A stretch of DNA of 64,000 bases from Torymus aiolomorphi (GCA_036365515.1 CM070877.1:84666522-84730521), one strand, 5' to 3'. Shown: positions 33,241 through 45,771, counted from the stretch's first letter. Translations and numbers: made by a program. Notes: generated by a model from the sequence alone, not told the origin.

Positions 33241-35740
33241 TTCTATGGTCTCTATCTCGTCAAAGTAATTTACTCACTCTTCTATCTTTCAATGGACATT
33301 TGAAATTTTAAAACTTAAGAGCCCAAGCTCGTTGTTTTCTTGTACATTAATTCTGAATTTTCTATAATTTTGAAACTAATTTTCCAGTTTTATTTACCTC
33401 GTCTAAAAATAAATTTTATTTGTAACGCTTCCAATTTTATATCTTACTTTATTATTTACAACGTATGCAATGATTTTATCAGATTCATTAAATAAATTTA
33501 AGTTTTCAATTTCGCTTTTAAGTTTTACAATCCTGAAAGGTTTCTTATAGATGCCTGATAAATACTTTACTTGATTTGAAATCTGCATCTTACTGTTATC
33601 GAAATAAATACTGAGTCTTTCGATCGATAAACTTACTCAGTGACCGTAAAATTCTCATTCAATGATTCTGTAGAAATTTCATTTTTTAATTTTTATAATT
33701 TTTCCCGTCTAAAGTTAACATTTATATATCACCGACTCCCTCTGATTCGATATTCGCCGTGCTGATTCTATTTGTACTTTGAATTAAAGCATTCGAAGCA
33801 ATCGAAAATTTATAAATTTTAACAGTAAATGGAATTCTTGACTCGACCAGATATCTAATTTGTTTTCAGCATGCATCTCGTCAAAATTTTGCAACACATC
33901 AGTACAACAAATTTTAATAGTAAATGGAGCTCTTGAGTTGGCCAGATATCTAATTTATTTTCAGCATGCATCTCGTCAAAATTTTGCAACACATCAATAC
34001 TTGTTCGCAACAATAAATCAGAGTAAACACTCATGTACGTTCATGTATGTGTTCTCTTCGATAATCATCTCGTCTAGTTTTGTAATCTTCTTATTGCTAT
34101 ATGAACAATTTTCTTATGTATGGCCCTCACACCATCTGCATGGGTAGCCGAGACCAGATCTGTATAAGTAGCAGACGAGACCAGCTTTGTCACAGACTGG
34201 AGCATGATTTCCCAGCTCTCTGTAGTGATAACATCTGCCTCAAGGACGGGCAAGTATTGCTGCGTCTTTCTCCCTCTCTTGCCCCGTCGACTGTCTCATC
34301 CAGTTGATTTCAGCGCTTGTTTTATCTCGTCTAGCTAGTCTCTCCTCATTAACTCGTCGAAGCTCTTCCAACTGAATAATATAATTTTTCAATTGTTCAT
34401 AACTCAAACCCAAACTAGTAATTACTTTTATTTAGAAAATTAGTATCACGATTCTGCGATACATTCTCAACAATAGCATTAAATAAGATATCACGTATTT
34501 CGGTTTCACTCATGCTGCTTGCGTTTGGAATATTATTATGAGCTCTACTTATCTAACCCTTCGAATCGTTCTCAAACTGAGACGCACTTTCTTTCTTAGG
34601 AATGTATCAGATCGCGTACAGTTCCTTTCTAATAAACATGATTTTTAGGTTCACTTCGAACATTTCAATCTAATTTTTAAAAACAGTTCAGACGGATCTT
34701 TGATATGCATGAGTTTATTATGATAGGACGCATCAATTCTATTAATAATTATATCACGGACCATATATTTCTATTTCTCGTGTGTGTAATCGTCCAATAC
34801 GCGTTCAGGCTTAACCTTTGAATCAATTACATAAAGTAAATCCATTAGTATTCTGCGAAAAATTCGAATTAAGTCGTACTCGTCAATTTATAGTTACATT
34901 TGATTTTTTGATTCAAAGTCAACTTTCACAGTGTCTATTTAAATACAAGTTTGCCGCGTCTCCGAATCTCTTGTGTATCAAAATTAGTACACTTTTCTTG
35001 TCCCCTAAATTTTCAATTTTATTTTGATTTGTTGCAGATTTTACCTCAAATTTATTTTGTATGGATCTCCCTTGAATCTTGTCCAACTTTTCTATGATAT
35101 TTTGATTAAACTCTTGAAGCGTAACAACAGTGACCTCTTCTTTTTGCAACTCTTCACACCTTTTATTGAGCTAATCCAATTTCGCCTCTGTAGACAATGC
35201 ATTATCAAAATAGATTTCAGAGCTATTAAATAGTTGCTTATTTAAGACGGCATCTTTTAATTTGTTTAAGGAATTCATAGTTTATATGAGCTTTACGATC
35301 TGATTTTATATGTAAGGCCTAACTTACCCAACGCATCGACACGCTTATCTGCTTCGACTGACTCATCTTTCTTATCGACATTTTTCTCATCCAATTTGTT
35401 TTTCTCCTCCACTTTCCTGTTCTCGTCTATTGTTTCTTTCTCATCTACTTGGCGTCTTATCCCCGTGCGGTACGTTAGGTACGTCTTTGACGTATCTGCC
35501 TTGAGCAGCGCGGCATCGAGAGTTGTGTGCACCTTGACCGTCAAGTTACTTTTCAGCATGCTGCATCGCTCTCCCTTCGATGTGGTGAACGTTGCCGTTG
35601 TAGTCGAGCGTTGCCGTTGAGTCAACGTTTGTAACCGAAACCACTACCTCCTCTCCTAGATCCTGCTCGGATACCTCATACAGCACGTCGATAGTCCTGA
35701 GCATCACTTCGATATTTCGTGTATCTAGAAAATTTCTCAT
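33241..35740 (-). pseudogene. Copia Gag and protease region
   Basis: The N-terminal Gag frames (35293-35625 and 35546-35740) are Lys/Glu-rich with recurrent DEK and DEN motifs. 34919-35149 is a further Gag piece. A degenerate CCHC-like knuckle (CRWCEGH...ENC with a stop) lies near 34100-34150. 33403-33588 is the segment before the pre-integrase domain. Frames are short and repeatedly broken, and no protease active site was found. Confidence 0.55.
33824..34013. repeat. 95-bp tandem duplication within Copia
   Basis: AGTAAATGGA begins units at 33824 and 33919. Both contain CCAGATATCTAATTT and CAGCATGCATCTCGTCAAAA. The second unit is incomplete and changes into unique sequence. Confidence 0.85.
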
Positions 35741-35760
35741 TCTTAATCATTGGCAACTTT

Positions 35761-36172
35761 TCAACCTCTTCCAGCTGACAGTTTAACTCATCCAATACTG
35801 GTTAATTTACACATCGATATTTAAACTAATGAATCTATTCCATTATTATTAGAAACTTTTCGACCTTTTCTAATCAATTATTTATTTCATAGAATAATTT
35901 TCACGTCAATATTTAATTCATCATCCTATTTTAATTATTTACATGTACATGTTTTATATATTTATAGTACACTTAAGGTAGAAAATATTAAATTTCTGTT
36001 TTCCGGGAGTTTTCTAAATTTTGTCCAACATTTCCAAAATTTCCATTTTAGTATGCGCTTCCAAAATATCGCTTCCAATTTTAATTTTATATTTACAGAA
36101 AATTTTCTACCTTCTTAATTTTTTTAAAAATTATTTTTCTTTTCCATGTTTCAATTCGAAAATGTTTCACTT

Positions 36173-36210
<38 letters not shown>

Positions 36211-36474
36211 ATATAATAAAATAATAGTGGTATAAATAAAATAATAACATTTTTAAATTTAATAAATATATAATAAAATATTCATATGATATTTTAATAT
36301 TATGATTTTCTTAACGATATTAGAATAATAACATAATATAATTGATCAAAATAATTTAAGAAAAAATATAAAAAAATAATTAATTACATAATATAATTAA
36401 AATTTACTTTAATTATACATTTAATGTAAATTACTTTTCTTAATGTAATTAACTATTATTTAGTAAAATATAAG
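35761..36474. other. AT-rich region, no gene seen
   Basis: Frames here are chance. A (TA)n tract lies at 36174-36207. Confidence 0.55.
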
Positions 36475-36884
36475 ATGGCTGAACAAGGTGATTCAAAACC
36501 TAGTCCATTAAGATGGGATCCTGTGCAAAATATGTATATTGAATTGCGAGTAGTATACAACACGCAAGAGAATTAGATGAATTAAACGAACAGTTACAGA
36601 ATCATATAAATGAACAAAACGAATATGAAATACATTTAAATAATTATATCAATGAATATAATAACAATATTACTATGATACAAATACCATTAATTTGGGA
36701 TCCAACACAAAATAAATACATAGAAGTATATAATTTAAAAGATGCTACAAAGTTAGACAAATTGAATGAAATAGTAGAAACCCATGAAAAAGAAGAAAAT
36801 AAGTGTAATAACTATTATAATAATTTACTTATAGAATATGATTTAAATTATTTACAAAATTTAATTAAAAAATATGAAAAATAA
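36475..36884 (+). pseudogene. unidentified small gene with a duplicated WDP-containing domain
   Basis: From ATG 36475 the frame reads PLRWDPVQNMYIEL, then a 1-bp frame change near 36550, then ARELDELNEQLQNHINEQNE and, from 36663, PLIWDPTQNKYIEV, DATKLDKLNEIVETHEKE and LLIEYDLNYLQNLIKKYEK to a stop at 36882. The two halves are clearly homologous (WDP.QN.YIE, then A..LD.LNE), each about 65 residues, acidic and probably helical. I do not recognise the family. It lies between the decayed Copia and the Gypsy 5' LTR. It may be a cargo gene of an element or a host remnant. Confidence 0.5.
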
Positions 36885-37160
36885 AATAAATCAAAAGCAA
36901 ACATAATATTTTTAATATACAATATAAACTCAATTTTTTAGTATAAAATATTTGAAATTTCACAAAAATGGTATTAAGTGATATTAATTTTTAATTTTAT
37001 TATTTTACATTAACTTCTTTCAAGTATCCAATATGGTGTTTATAAGAAAAAATATATATAACAGAAAAAATAAAAATAAATATTTCCATATTATAAATAG
37101 CTTACAAAAACGTCACAGGATATGTTAAAGAAAATTTAATTAAAAATTTGAAAATTATTT
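36885..37160. other. AT-rich spacer, no gene seen
   Basis: Nothing is supportable between the small gene and the LTR start. Confidence 0.5.
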
Positions 37161-37798
37161 TGTTACGTCTGTGACGTATCTCTAAATTCAATTTAACAAT
37201 GCATATTTATCACCAGTAATTTTCTGACATACAAATGTCGTATATGCGAATTTTGACAACGTTGCTTTTTAATGCAAGCGGCATCACGCCGAAGCGAGCG
37301 AACTTTACAACGTTGACATTTTTTAATACGAGGCAATCGTGACGCAGTAGTAGGTCATCAAACTTGCGTATTATATTTTCTTTAGAATCAGCATTTCGCA
37401 ATGCGACTACCGAATTTAATACGTTGCCAAATAAGATGATCTCAATCATCTTCAACCTAATTTAAGCGCTTAATAAATACGGCGACTCTCAATACACAAG
37501 TCAGTAATCGTGAACAGATCGCGAACTCCGTACAACTCCAGCCGACAATAGGAGTAGCGATTATTATTATACGGGCCAATACGAGCCACATCAGATTTCT
37601 TATAATTTCATATATCAAATAAAGTGAATATTCAGCTACAAAGATATCAGTCTAATTATTTACGAGAGTTCACCTCAAGGACGAAAGGTAATATAAACCA
37701 CATATCAATTGAATATAATTCAAATACTATTTGAAGATAAACCATTCAAATTTCAATACACATATAAGAGTAGATTCCTCGACATTCAAGACTTAACA
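37161..37798 (+). mobile_element. Gypsy 5' LTR
   Basis: The 638-bp segment starts TGTTACGTCTGTGACG, ends AGACTTAACA, and is followed directly by a primer-binding-like TGG at 37800. It is related to the solo LTR at 8299-8939 and the minus LTR at 22299-23020. No matching 3' LTR was found downstream in the window, so this copy has lost its 3' end. Confidence 0.85.
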
Positions 37799-38845
37799 GT
37801 GGTTCCGGTACGAATCGAACAATCGTTCACTAGACTATTTCAAATTAAAGAATAAAAATATCTTTTCTTCGAAACTTAACAGTGGTTCCGGTACAAAGTC
37901 GAACGAAAGTTCGTTAGATCAGCTAAATCAAACTTTAAACGTTTTAAAGTAGATCAAATAAGCTCTTGAAAGACGAGGGAAATATTCTTATATAAACTAA
38001 CATAAAATAAGTCCGAGCTTCACATTTTGCAGTAAGTAGTTGGGGCCATTCATTATAGCATGTATTGCCAAAACTACCAAAGATAAATGCGTACGGCTCG
38101 TCGAGTTATTAACAAGTATATAAATAAATAAGAATAATTTCTACAAAACAAATGACATTTTTGAAAAATATATTACGCAAAATACAAATACAGTCTAACA
38201 CAGATTAGAAAATTGAAAAATAAAAATATTACAAACGAAAAAAGATACGACACTACAAGGAGTAATAAAACAAAGAAGTAAGAAAACAATTTTTAAAAAC
38301 AAATTATATAACAAATTATAGCTGAAATAGAAAGTGAAAAGATAAATTTACAGAGTGAAATCAAGATATATTACGCGAAAAATAATAGCAGTCTAATACA
38401 AGTAAGAAATTGGAAAAAAATCAATAATAAAAAGATATAAAAGTAAAACCAAAAGAAAATACTACAATAGATAAAACAAAATATCATAAAGACAAATTAT
38501 AATTACAAAAAATTAAGAACAACGATCACATAAATCGAAAATACAGCACGCGAAAAATAAACATAGAATAATGATCAACGTAGCTCAAGAAAACGAATAA
38601 TAATATTAAACAAATTGATCAATTAAATAATAATTGCATAAATAAACATTACATTTTAAACAATAAAAGATAAAACACTAAAAACTAAGCAAATGGAAAA
38701 AATTTATAAAAGTGACAAATAAATAAATAAATTATATCGTGAAATAAACAATTACAAAATATATACAGAAAAATAGTGGAACTAATAATAAAAACATATT
38801 TTAAGAGATATATTAAGTATAGTATAAACAAAGAAGTAATATGTC
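37799..38845 (+). other. Gypsy primer binding site and AT-rich leader
   Basis: TGGTTCCGGTACGAATCGAA at 37800 is the likely tRNA primer site. The LTR end plus this site are repeated 83 bp downstream (ACTTAACAGTGGTTCCGGTA at 37791 and 37874), a tandem duplication. The remaining leader is very A-rich with no gene. Confidence 0.7.
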
Positions 38846-39590
38846 ATGTCAAATCAGAAAGGTATAGGAAATAAGGGAAACGAAGGGATTATAACCATAC
38901 GGACTACCCAAAGAAATCCAGAACTTAAAAAACAAGTAAACGAGATAAATAAAGAAGCTAATATTAGAGAGTAGAAAGGTCACCTCCTAGTATAAGCTTG
39001 CCCAAAAATTCATCACATACTTACGTTAACGTACCAATTCACTCAAAAACAGAAGAAAATACGGAAAAAGCTTCAAGTCCAACGACTTCAAAAGCAGATC
39101 TTAACGTATCAGAAAAATCAGCCTCACCAATTATATCTAACTTAAAACAAAACGATAACATTACAGACTAAACAAAACTTAATAGATGATAACAAATCTA
39201 CAGAAAATACAAATGATCTTTTAGTTCCGGGAATAAAACAAGATATATTATCACCAATTGCTTTTCACACACCAAGTCAGAATTTTACGTTTTTTGACGA
39301 CTCAACACTTAGGAAACGACAGACAAAACGACTACACGGAAATAGAAGAAATACTACACGAACAAAGTTTGATTTTAGCCAGAGATAACAATTTGAATAA
39401 TAACGACCGGGCTCAAATTCCAATAATTGAAAATTTAATAAATCTCGAACCAGAAATGGCAAATCAGGCATTAAAATTACCACTTAAAGAACTTGCAAAG
39501 TTAGTACCGGATTTTGACGGGAAAAATATCCAACCATACAAACCATACAACCGAAGAATGTACTTCGAGAGCAGCATTAAATCAAAATAA
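38846..39590 (+). pseudogene. Gypsy Gag, internally deleted
   Basis: An ATG at 38846 opens a basic N-terminal segment (NQKGIGNKGNEG) that stops near 38970. The frame resumes at 39258-39590 with a charged region ending LAKLVPDFDGKNI, the start of the capsid-like domain. It then jumps to sequence that in the minus copy (51690-51760) follows the zinc knuckle. So the capsid core and knuckle were deleted at about 39545. Confidence 0.75.
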
Positions 39591-39599
39591 TTCGGAAAA

Positions 39600-40370
39600 C
39601 TAACAAATTCTTCTGGAGATGAGTGGACTAGAAGGATAAATAAAAAGTCACTCAAAGATAGCGCAGATATTAAAGTAGGTACATTTAATAGTGATGGTAT
39701 CACCAACGGAGGGAAAGACACGGACATCGATTTATTGATTACAAAGAAATTAAAGAATATTACGGAAAACATGGAGAAAAATAAGGCAATAAATAAATCA
39801 GAAATTATAAATAATAACGAAATAAACTTAAGTGATTTTGAAATAAATAGTATTGAAAATGAAAAAATACAAGGAAGAATAGCAGCGACCAAAATTGCAA
39901 TGTATTTTCTGAAATTAGAAAACTCACTGCAGTATATCGAAATAGAAAACCATTACACAAATAAAAAATGTAATTTACTTGTAGACAGTGGGGCTCAGTT
40001 AAATATTATCAAGGGAAATCAGATACCTTCTAATATAATTTTAGAAAATAGAAAAATTCATTTATCTGGTATTACAGATAAAACAATTGAAACATTAGGA
40101 GTAATTAAAATGAATATAAATGGACTGAATATTGATTTCCATGTAGCACCACCAAATTTTTGTTTACCTTACGACGGGATTTTAGGAATCAAAATTCTTA
40201 CTGAACAAAAATTAAGACTAGACGAGGGCTATTTACAAATAAATCATAGTAATATCAAACTGAAAGCAGCCCATAAATTAAATCATAATCTTAATACAGT
40301 AACTGAAAAGCCACAAAAAACGGATAAAGAATTAAAATCAAGAATAACAATAGACAGAAGGAAGTTTTAA
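39600..40370 (+). pseudogene. Gypsy protease (pol N-terminus)
   Basis: From 39735 the frame holds a linker and then an aspartic protease: LLVDSGAQLNIIKGNQIP with the catalytic DSG, and YDGILGIKILTEQ as the second conserved block. The frame just upstream (about 39600) reads TNSSGDEWTRRIN, in a different register from Gag, as in elements that use frameshifting to make pol. Confidence 0.8.
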
Positions 40371-40375
40371 AGAAA

Positions 40376-40975
40376 ATGTTAGAAAATACGGACGAAAAAC
40401 AAAGCTTAATACCTATAATTCATGAAAATTGCGAACAAGTAATACAAACAAATGAAAAAACTGAAAATTTTCAAATTGAGGATGAAATGGAGAAATCATC
40501 TTGTTTAATATCTTATGAACTTGAGTTAATCAATAAAAATGAAGTAAATTCAGAAATAACATTATATGATGACGTTATGAAAATTTTAAATACGATTCCA
40601 ATATTAGAGGCAGAAGGAAAGGATTTACAAAAAAAATGTTAAATGAAATTCTACCAGAAAATATAAATGATTTACATTATGAGAAATTTTTGGAAAATGA
40701 CGAAAATAATATTAAGTCATTAATAAATAATATTAATATTGCTTCTGAAAATAATGACCAAGCAATCGATTTTGAGGAAATCGAATCAACAGATTATAAA
40801 CAATTTTTGACAATAATGAATAAAAAGATTGAAGTAGATTTAGAAGATAATTATATTATATAATAAACTCTATGGAAATGAAAAAAATATGGCTTTATAT
40901 CTTATGAAATAGACAATTTACCTGAAGGTTTTCAGATAACAGAAGACTTTAACATAGATGAAAATGAAATTTTAA
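40376..40975 (+). pseudogene. Gypsy pol spacer between protease and RT
   Basis: Two frames (40376-40642 and 40636-40863) are acidic with no motif. Together with the stretch to 40975 they form the variable linker before the RT, broken by frameshifts. Confidence 0.6.
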
Positions 40976-40977
40976 AT

Positions 40978-42475
40978 TTGGGATCAATAAATTTTATAGG
41001 AAAAAATGAGTCAGTACAAGATTTTAAAGAATATAATAGAGAAGAAAGATTATTAGAAAAAATATGTTACGAAAACTTGCCTGAAAATAGTAAAACAATG
41101 ATTAAGGATCTAGTATTGAAAAATAAGGATATATTTTGGCTAGAGGGAGACAGTTTAGGATCATGTAATGTAGAACAACATGAAATAAATTTAACAGATG
41201 ATAAACCCGTATACGTAAAGCAATTTCCTTTACCTCATAAATTAAAAGACATCGCGATAGAGGAAACTCAAAAATTAATAACAAATGACCTAGATCGAAA
41301 CTCAAAAAGTGCTTTTAATGCTCCAGCATGGATTGTAGCAAAAAAAATAGCAGACGGAAAAAAACGATGGCGTTTAGTAATAGATTACAGAAAACTAAAT
41401 GAAAAGACAGTTCCAGATCCATATTTACTCCCAAACATTACAGAAATATTTGATCAATTGGGAAAAACTAAGTTTTATCACGTTATAGATTTAAAGTCGG
41501 GATTTCACCAAATTCCTATGAAACCAAGTGATATACATAAAACTGCATTTAGCATCAACCCATTGGGACGTTTTGAATTTCGAGTATTACCTTTCGGATT
41601 AAGAAACTCACCGCGTACATTTCATTTTAAATACAGTCTTAGGCGATTTAATCGGTAAGATATGCTTCGTATTCATCGACGATATAATTATTTTTGGCGA
41701 AACTATGACAGAAGCCAACGAAAGATTCAATACAGTTGCACAAAAATTACGAGAAGTGAATTTAACATTAGAACCAGAAAAATGTGAATTTTTTAAAAAA
41801 GAAGTATGTTATTTAGGTCACATTATTAGTGAACACGAAATAAAACCTGATCCAAAGAAAATAGAAGCAGTAAAGAAATTTCCTACACCGAAAAATGTTA
41901 AAAATATTAGAGTTTCTAGGGCTTTCAGGTTACTATAGAAAATTTATAAAAAATTGCGCAAAAGTAACAAAACCCTTAAATATATTGCTAGAAAAAGACG
42001 TGAAGTTTCATTGGGAGAAAGACCAACAAAAAGCCTTTGAGGAAATTAAAGAATTATTATGCACAGCACCAATCTTAGAATATCCACGTTTTGATGAACC
42101 ATTCATTATTACAACAGATGTTTCGAATTCTGCTTTAGGTGCAGTTTTGTCGCAAGGAAACATTCGCAAAGATCCAGCGATAGCTTACGCATCACGAAGT
42201 CTACATAAAGCGGAAACTAAATATCACACCTATGAAAAGGAAGCATTGGCAATAATGTTTGCCATAAAAACGTTTAAAAATTACGTATATGGAAACAAAT
42301 TCACAATAGTTACTGATCACAAACCGCTGTTATGGTTAAGATCAGCTGATAATAATACAAGAGTCCAAAAATAGAGAATAAAACTATCAGATTATGAATT
42401 TGATATCGTATACAAACCAGGAAAACAGAACGCAAATGCAGATGCTCTATTTAGGAATCCAGTAGAGATATTTGT
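40978..42475 (+). pseudogene. Gypsy reverse transcriptase and RNase H
   Basis: 40978-41658 has KKRWRLVIDYRKLN, TKFYHVIDLKSGFHQIPM (first catalytic Asp) and FEFRVLPFGLRN. A frame change leads to FIDDIIIFGE (catalytic Asp pair, about 41676) and CYLGHIIS (41705-41938). Another change leads to the tether GLSGYYRKFI and RNase H with TTDVSNSALGAVLSQ, YEKEALAI and VTDHKPLLWL (41895-42374). KPGKQNANADAL then marks the RNase H end. At least three frame breaks occur. Confidence 0.9.
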
Positions 42476-42659
42476 TATTACCAGAGCACAAAATAAGAAA
42501 ATATTAAATAAAAATAACGAACAACCAAGAATTCTTAGTAATGATGACAAAATCAAAGTAATGAATAAAGATAGACAGAAAATTAAAGGAAAAAGGGGCA
42601 GACCTAGGAAAAATGACAAAAAAATGACTACGGGTAGAAAAGAAGAGAATTGAGGAAAA

Positions 42660-43680
42660 CAAAGAAAATATACCGGAAATTAATAATATCATTTATTCTA
42701 AAAATTCTATACAATTTAGAAACGATAACATTGTTCATTTAATAAATTTAAAAGGAAAATCATTAGATAAAAATACTGAATTATTAATCAAAAGTAAAAA
42801 CATAAAACCAAAACTATCACTTACAAAAGATAATATAGATATAATAAATATAGAGAATAAAAAACTATTTATGTTATTCATAGATACGTCCGTATCATGT
42901 AAATTAATAAAAGAAAATTTAGCGAAATTATTTAATCAATTAAAAGAATTATTAATTACTAAGAATATATGTATTTATAGTATTTCTAGGGATATAGAAA
43001 TTTTAAATATAAGTTGGTTAGAAATAGAGGAAATATTAAAAGAAATATTTAGCAATACAAATATAAAGGTAATAATATGTTTAAATAATATTGAATATGT
43101 AAAAATTGAAGACAGGGATAAAATTTTTAACATGTATCACTCCTCTATGATAGGAGGACATTCAGGTGTAAATAGAACATACAATAGACTTAAGGAAAAA
43201 TATTTTTGGGAAAACTTAAAATCAGACATCCAAAATGGAATAAAAAAATGCAAAGATTGTCAAAGAAATAAATTAAAGCGGAAAAAGACTAAACAACCAA
43301 TGATTATCACAGATACACCGGGGAAAACATTCGATAAAATCGCAATGGATATTGTAGGACCATTTAAACGTTACTAAAAATAATAATAAATATATTTTAT
43401 CTATACAGGATCAATTATCAAAATTTGTAATTTTAATATGTTTAAAAGATCAAACAGCAGAATCGGTTTCAGATACTTTTATAAACAGATTTATATGTAT
43501 ATTTGGATGTCCAAAGATAGTACTAACCGATAGAAGGACAAATTTCACCAGTAAAATAATGAAACAGATAGCTAAAAGGTTTAAATTTGATAAAATTGAA
43601 ACTACAGCTTTCTCGCCGCAATCTAATGGTTCATTAGAAAGAGCACACCAACCGTTGTGTGAATATTTAAAAAATTTTTC
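42660..43680 (+). pseudogene. Gypsy integrase, 5' part (interrupted)
   Basis: 42871-43377 carries a variable N-terminal extension and the HHCC zinc finger (MIGGHSGVNRTYNRLKEKYF, CKDCQ), then AMDIVGPF with the first catalytic Asp. After one frame change, the core continues: QDQLSKF, VLTDRRTNFTS (second Asp; Gly to Arg in the usual TDRG) and SPQSNGSLERAH (catalytic Glu). At 43680 the gene is cut by the 2.3-kb insertion. Confidence 0.85.
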
Positions 43681-43699
43681 TTACTCGCCCACCCGAAAG

Positions 43700-44276
43700 T
43701 ACGTACTTCCGGCCCGCATCTCCGGGACGAAAGAGAAACTTTCGCATCTTATTTTAGACCAACCGCGCGCTCTGATTGGCTGCCGAAATTTCCCGACCCG
43801 CTGCGCTTGAGCGCCCGCGCGCATGAGCCACTCTGTCTCACTCGCACGTCCGAGCGCGAGTTCACGCGTACGAAATAAACAAAGGAAAGTGCACGGGTGA
43901 CGAGAAAAAAGAGTTAGTTGAAATAAAAAGTGGTGTTGTTTGATCGTGGTCATGGTTTTTTTTCTTGTTTTCTACACGTACTCTCGAGTCGTGTAGAAAC
44001 AATTAAGTGACGCACTACGTAAGTCCCAGCACTCTGGCTGCACGATATCCTACAGAAAAATGAATAGCTCGACACGCACTCTGACTGAAATTCTCTCGAG
44101 AAATGTAAAAATGAATTGTTATTTTCTACAAATTCTCTCGAGAAATGTAGCAATAAATTGCGTTCACATGCAGTGGTAGTGTCCGCGTTCTAACCTAAAA
44201 CGTGCTTAACTAAACAAGTCAAGATTGAAAGCAATAAAATTACGTGCAATTTCTCAATTTCCATTGAGATAAAAAA
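43700..44276 (+). promoter_or_regulatory. promoter and 5' UTR-like region of the element-borne gene
   Basis: The first 180 bp are GC-rich with CTGATTGGCTG (a CCAAT box on the minus strand) and many CG dinucleotides. Downstream, the palindromic TTCTCTCGAGAAATGTA occurs at about 44091 and 44134. There is no long open frame before ATG 44277. The composition contrasts strongly with the AT-rich Gypsy around it. Confidence 0.45.
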
Positions 44277-45487
44277 ATGTCTTTCAAAGAAACAAACACA
44301 GATGAATCCTCATCCGATGGTTCTGAAGACGAAGAAGAAATCTGGACTGAAATTATGAATTTTATGACAACAGCCGATGATCAAGTGTATTTAGCCACAG
44401 AGGTAATTCATTATTTATATATTCACTTCGCAATTAATACTCTTATACTTGGCTAATTTACACTATATTTTTAACATTCACAGGTAATACTTACATTTGG
44501 AATTTGTGGTGCACCCCGCTGTATATAGAAAATTCACTACACAATAGACAAATGATTTTCAATGGGATTATCGGTACAGCTACGACAAACACTCATCCAA
44601 AGCCATCGACAAGTACTACACCCAATGAAACTCACTCCGACTACCATTCAAATTGGTCGGATTCCAACAAGGAATTCACTACGAACCAGTTCCATCCAAT
44701 TCCAAGTAAGCATAAAAATATTAATATACTAGATAAGTTTGCTCGATGCCACCTGTACTACTTTCATTCTTAACAAACTTTATTTCAGACCAATAACTCC
44801 ACTTTACCACAGCCAGCAATAAGAAAATACTTACACCGGAAAACAATGAAAATCAATCCTCGACAAACCACAACAGTAAAAAATTTCTTTCAAAAACACC
44901 AGTGAAAGTAGGATTCAAAGATAAAGTAACTACTCAACCACCTCCATGTAAAAAAAGAATTCTTGAAAATTTAAATCCTCAAATTCAAGATGAAATGTCT
45001 CATTCGAAACCATTGACAAATACTACACCCGACAAAGATGAATCTGATTACAATTTAAATTGGTCAGATTTCGAAGAAGAAATCACTACGAACAACTTCA
45101 ATTCAAGTTCGGGTAAGCATAAAAAATACTAATGTATAGAGTGGATGCCACCTGTACTACTTTTCATTTGTAACAAACTTTATTTCAGATCAAAAACCTA
45201 CTACGACAACAAGCAATTCAACAACTCTTCAACCGCAAACCAACACCAATGAATCAAAAAGAATTCTTAAAAATTTAAATCCTCAAATTCAAGATAAAAA
45301 TCAAAACCAAAATCAAAATAAATCACTGAATTCAGATAAAAATCAAAATCATGATCAGAATAACTCATTGAATGATGAAATAAATTCAACTTTAAACAAA
45401 TATATTAAAATTAAAAATTGTACTATCAACGGCAATTTCATTGTAAATATTAACAATTACAAATCTGATAAAGAAAATCATTTGTAA
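44277..45487 (+). pseudogene. intron-containing gene of unknown function carried by the TIR element
   Basis: Exon 1 (44277-44402) encodes 42 acidic residues (TDESSSDGSEDEEEIW). GT-AG introns follow at 44403-44483, 44706-44788 and 45113-45188. Exon 2 (44484-44705), exon 3 (44789-45112) and exon 4 (45189-45487) share one phase and recurring motifs: SDYHSNWSD/SDYNLNWSD, KRILENLNPQIQD/KRILKNLNPQIQD and FTTNQF/ITTNNF. Introns 2 and 3 are near copies, so an exon-intron module was duplicated. The tail is Asn/Gln-rich and ends INGNFIVNINNYKSDKENHL. Defects: exon 1 does not splice in frame into exon 2 at the only clear sites, and exon 3 has TAA at its third codon. The function is not recognised; it is probably a captured or element-specific gene now decaying. 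Confidence 0.65.
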
Positions 45488-45639
45488 AGAAAAAGAATCA
45501 AACAAAAATTTATTTTATATTGAGATTAATATATTGAAAGTTAAAATTATTAAGACCAAAGCTGATTAATTTAAATGTAAATCTTGTATTAATTATTGTA
45601 TTAATACTTGATGTTAATATATTGAAAAAGTCTAAATTA

Positions 45640-45655
45640 TTAAAATAAAACTTTA
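45640..45655 (+). terminator. possible polyadenylation signal of the element-borne gene
   Basis: AATAAA occurs in TTAAAATAAAACTTTATTG about 160 bp after the exon 4 stop, followed by a T-rich stretch. Confidence 0.4.
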
Positions 45656-45707
45656 TTGTACCTATTTCATGACCTTATTTCTTTCTTTTTTTAATGAATG
45701 TGTTTCT

Positions 45708-45771
45708 GATGCCCGCCCCGACCAGCAAAACCTCGGCTTCGCCTCGGTCCTGCAAATGTCGGGCGGGCATC
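45708..45771. repeat. GC-rich palindrome with TCGGCTTCGCCTCGG core
   Basis: GATGCCCGCCCCGAC pairs with GTCGGGCGGGCATC, leaving a loop that contains CCTCGGCTTCGCCTCGG. The same core is at the centre of the neighbouring palindrome at 46011-46138. Confidence 0.85.

Larger units (their letters stand above)
30299..35760 (-). mobile_element. Copia (Ty1-type) retrotransposon, heavily decayed
   Basis: The minus-strand order is Gag, Gag-pre-integrase zinc motif, integrase, reverse transcriptase, RNase H and LTR. Integrase before RT is diagnostic for Copia. Every domain has stops or frame changes. No 5' LTR was recognised beyond 35760, so the 5' end is missing or unrecognisable. Confidence 0.8.
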
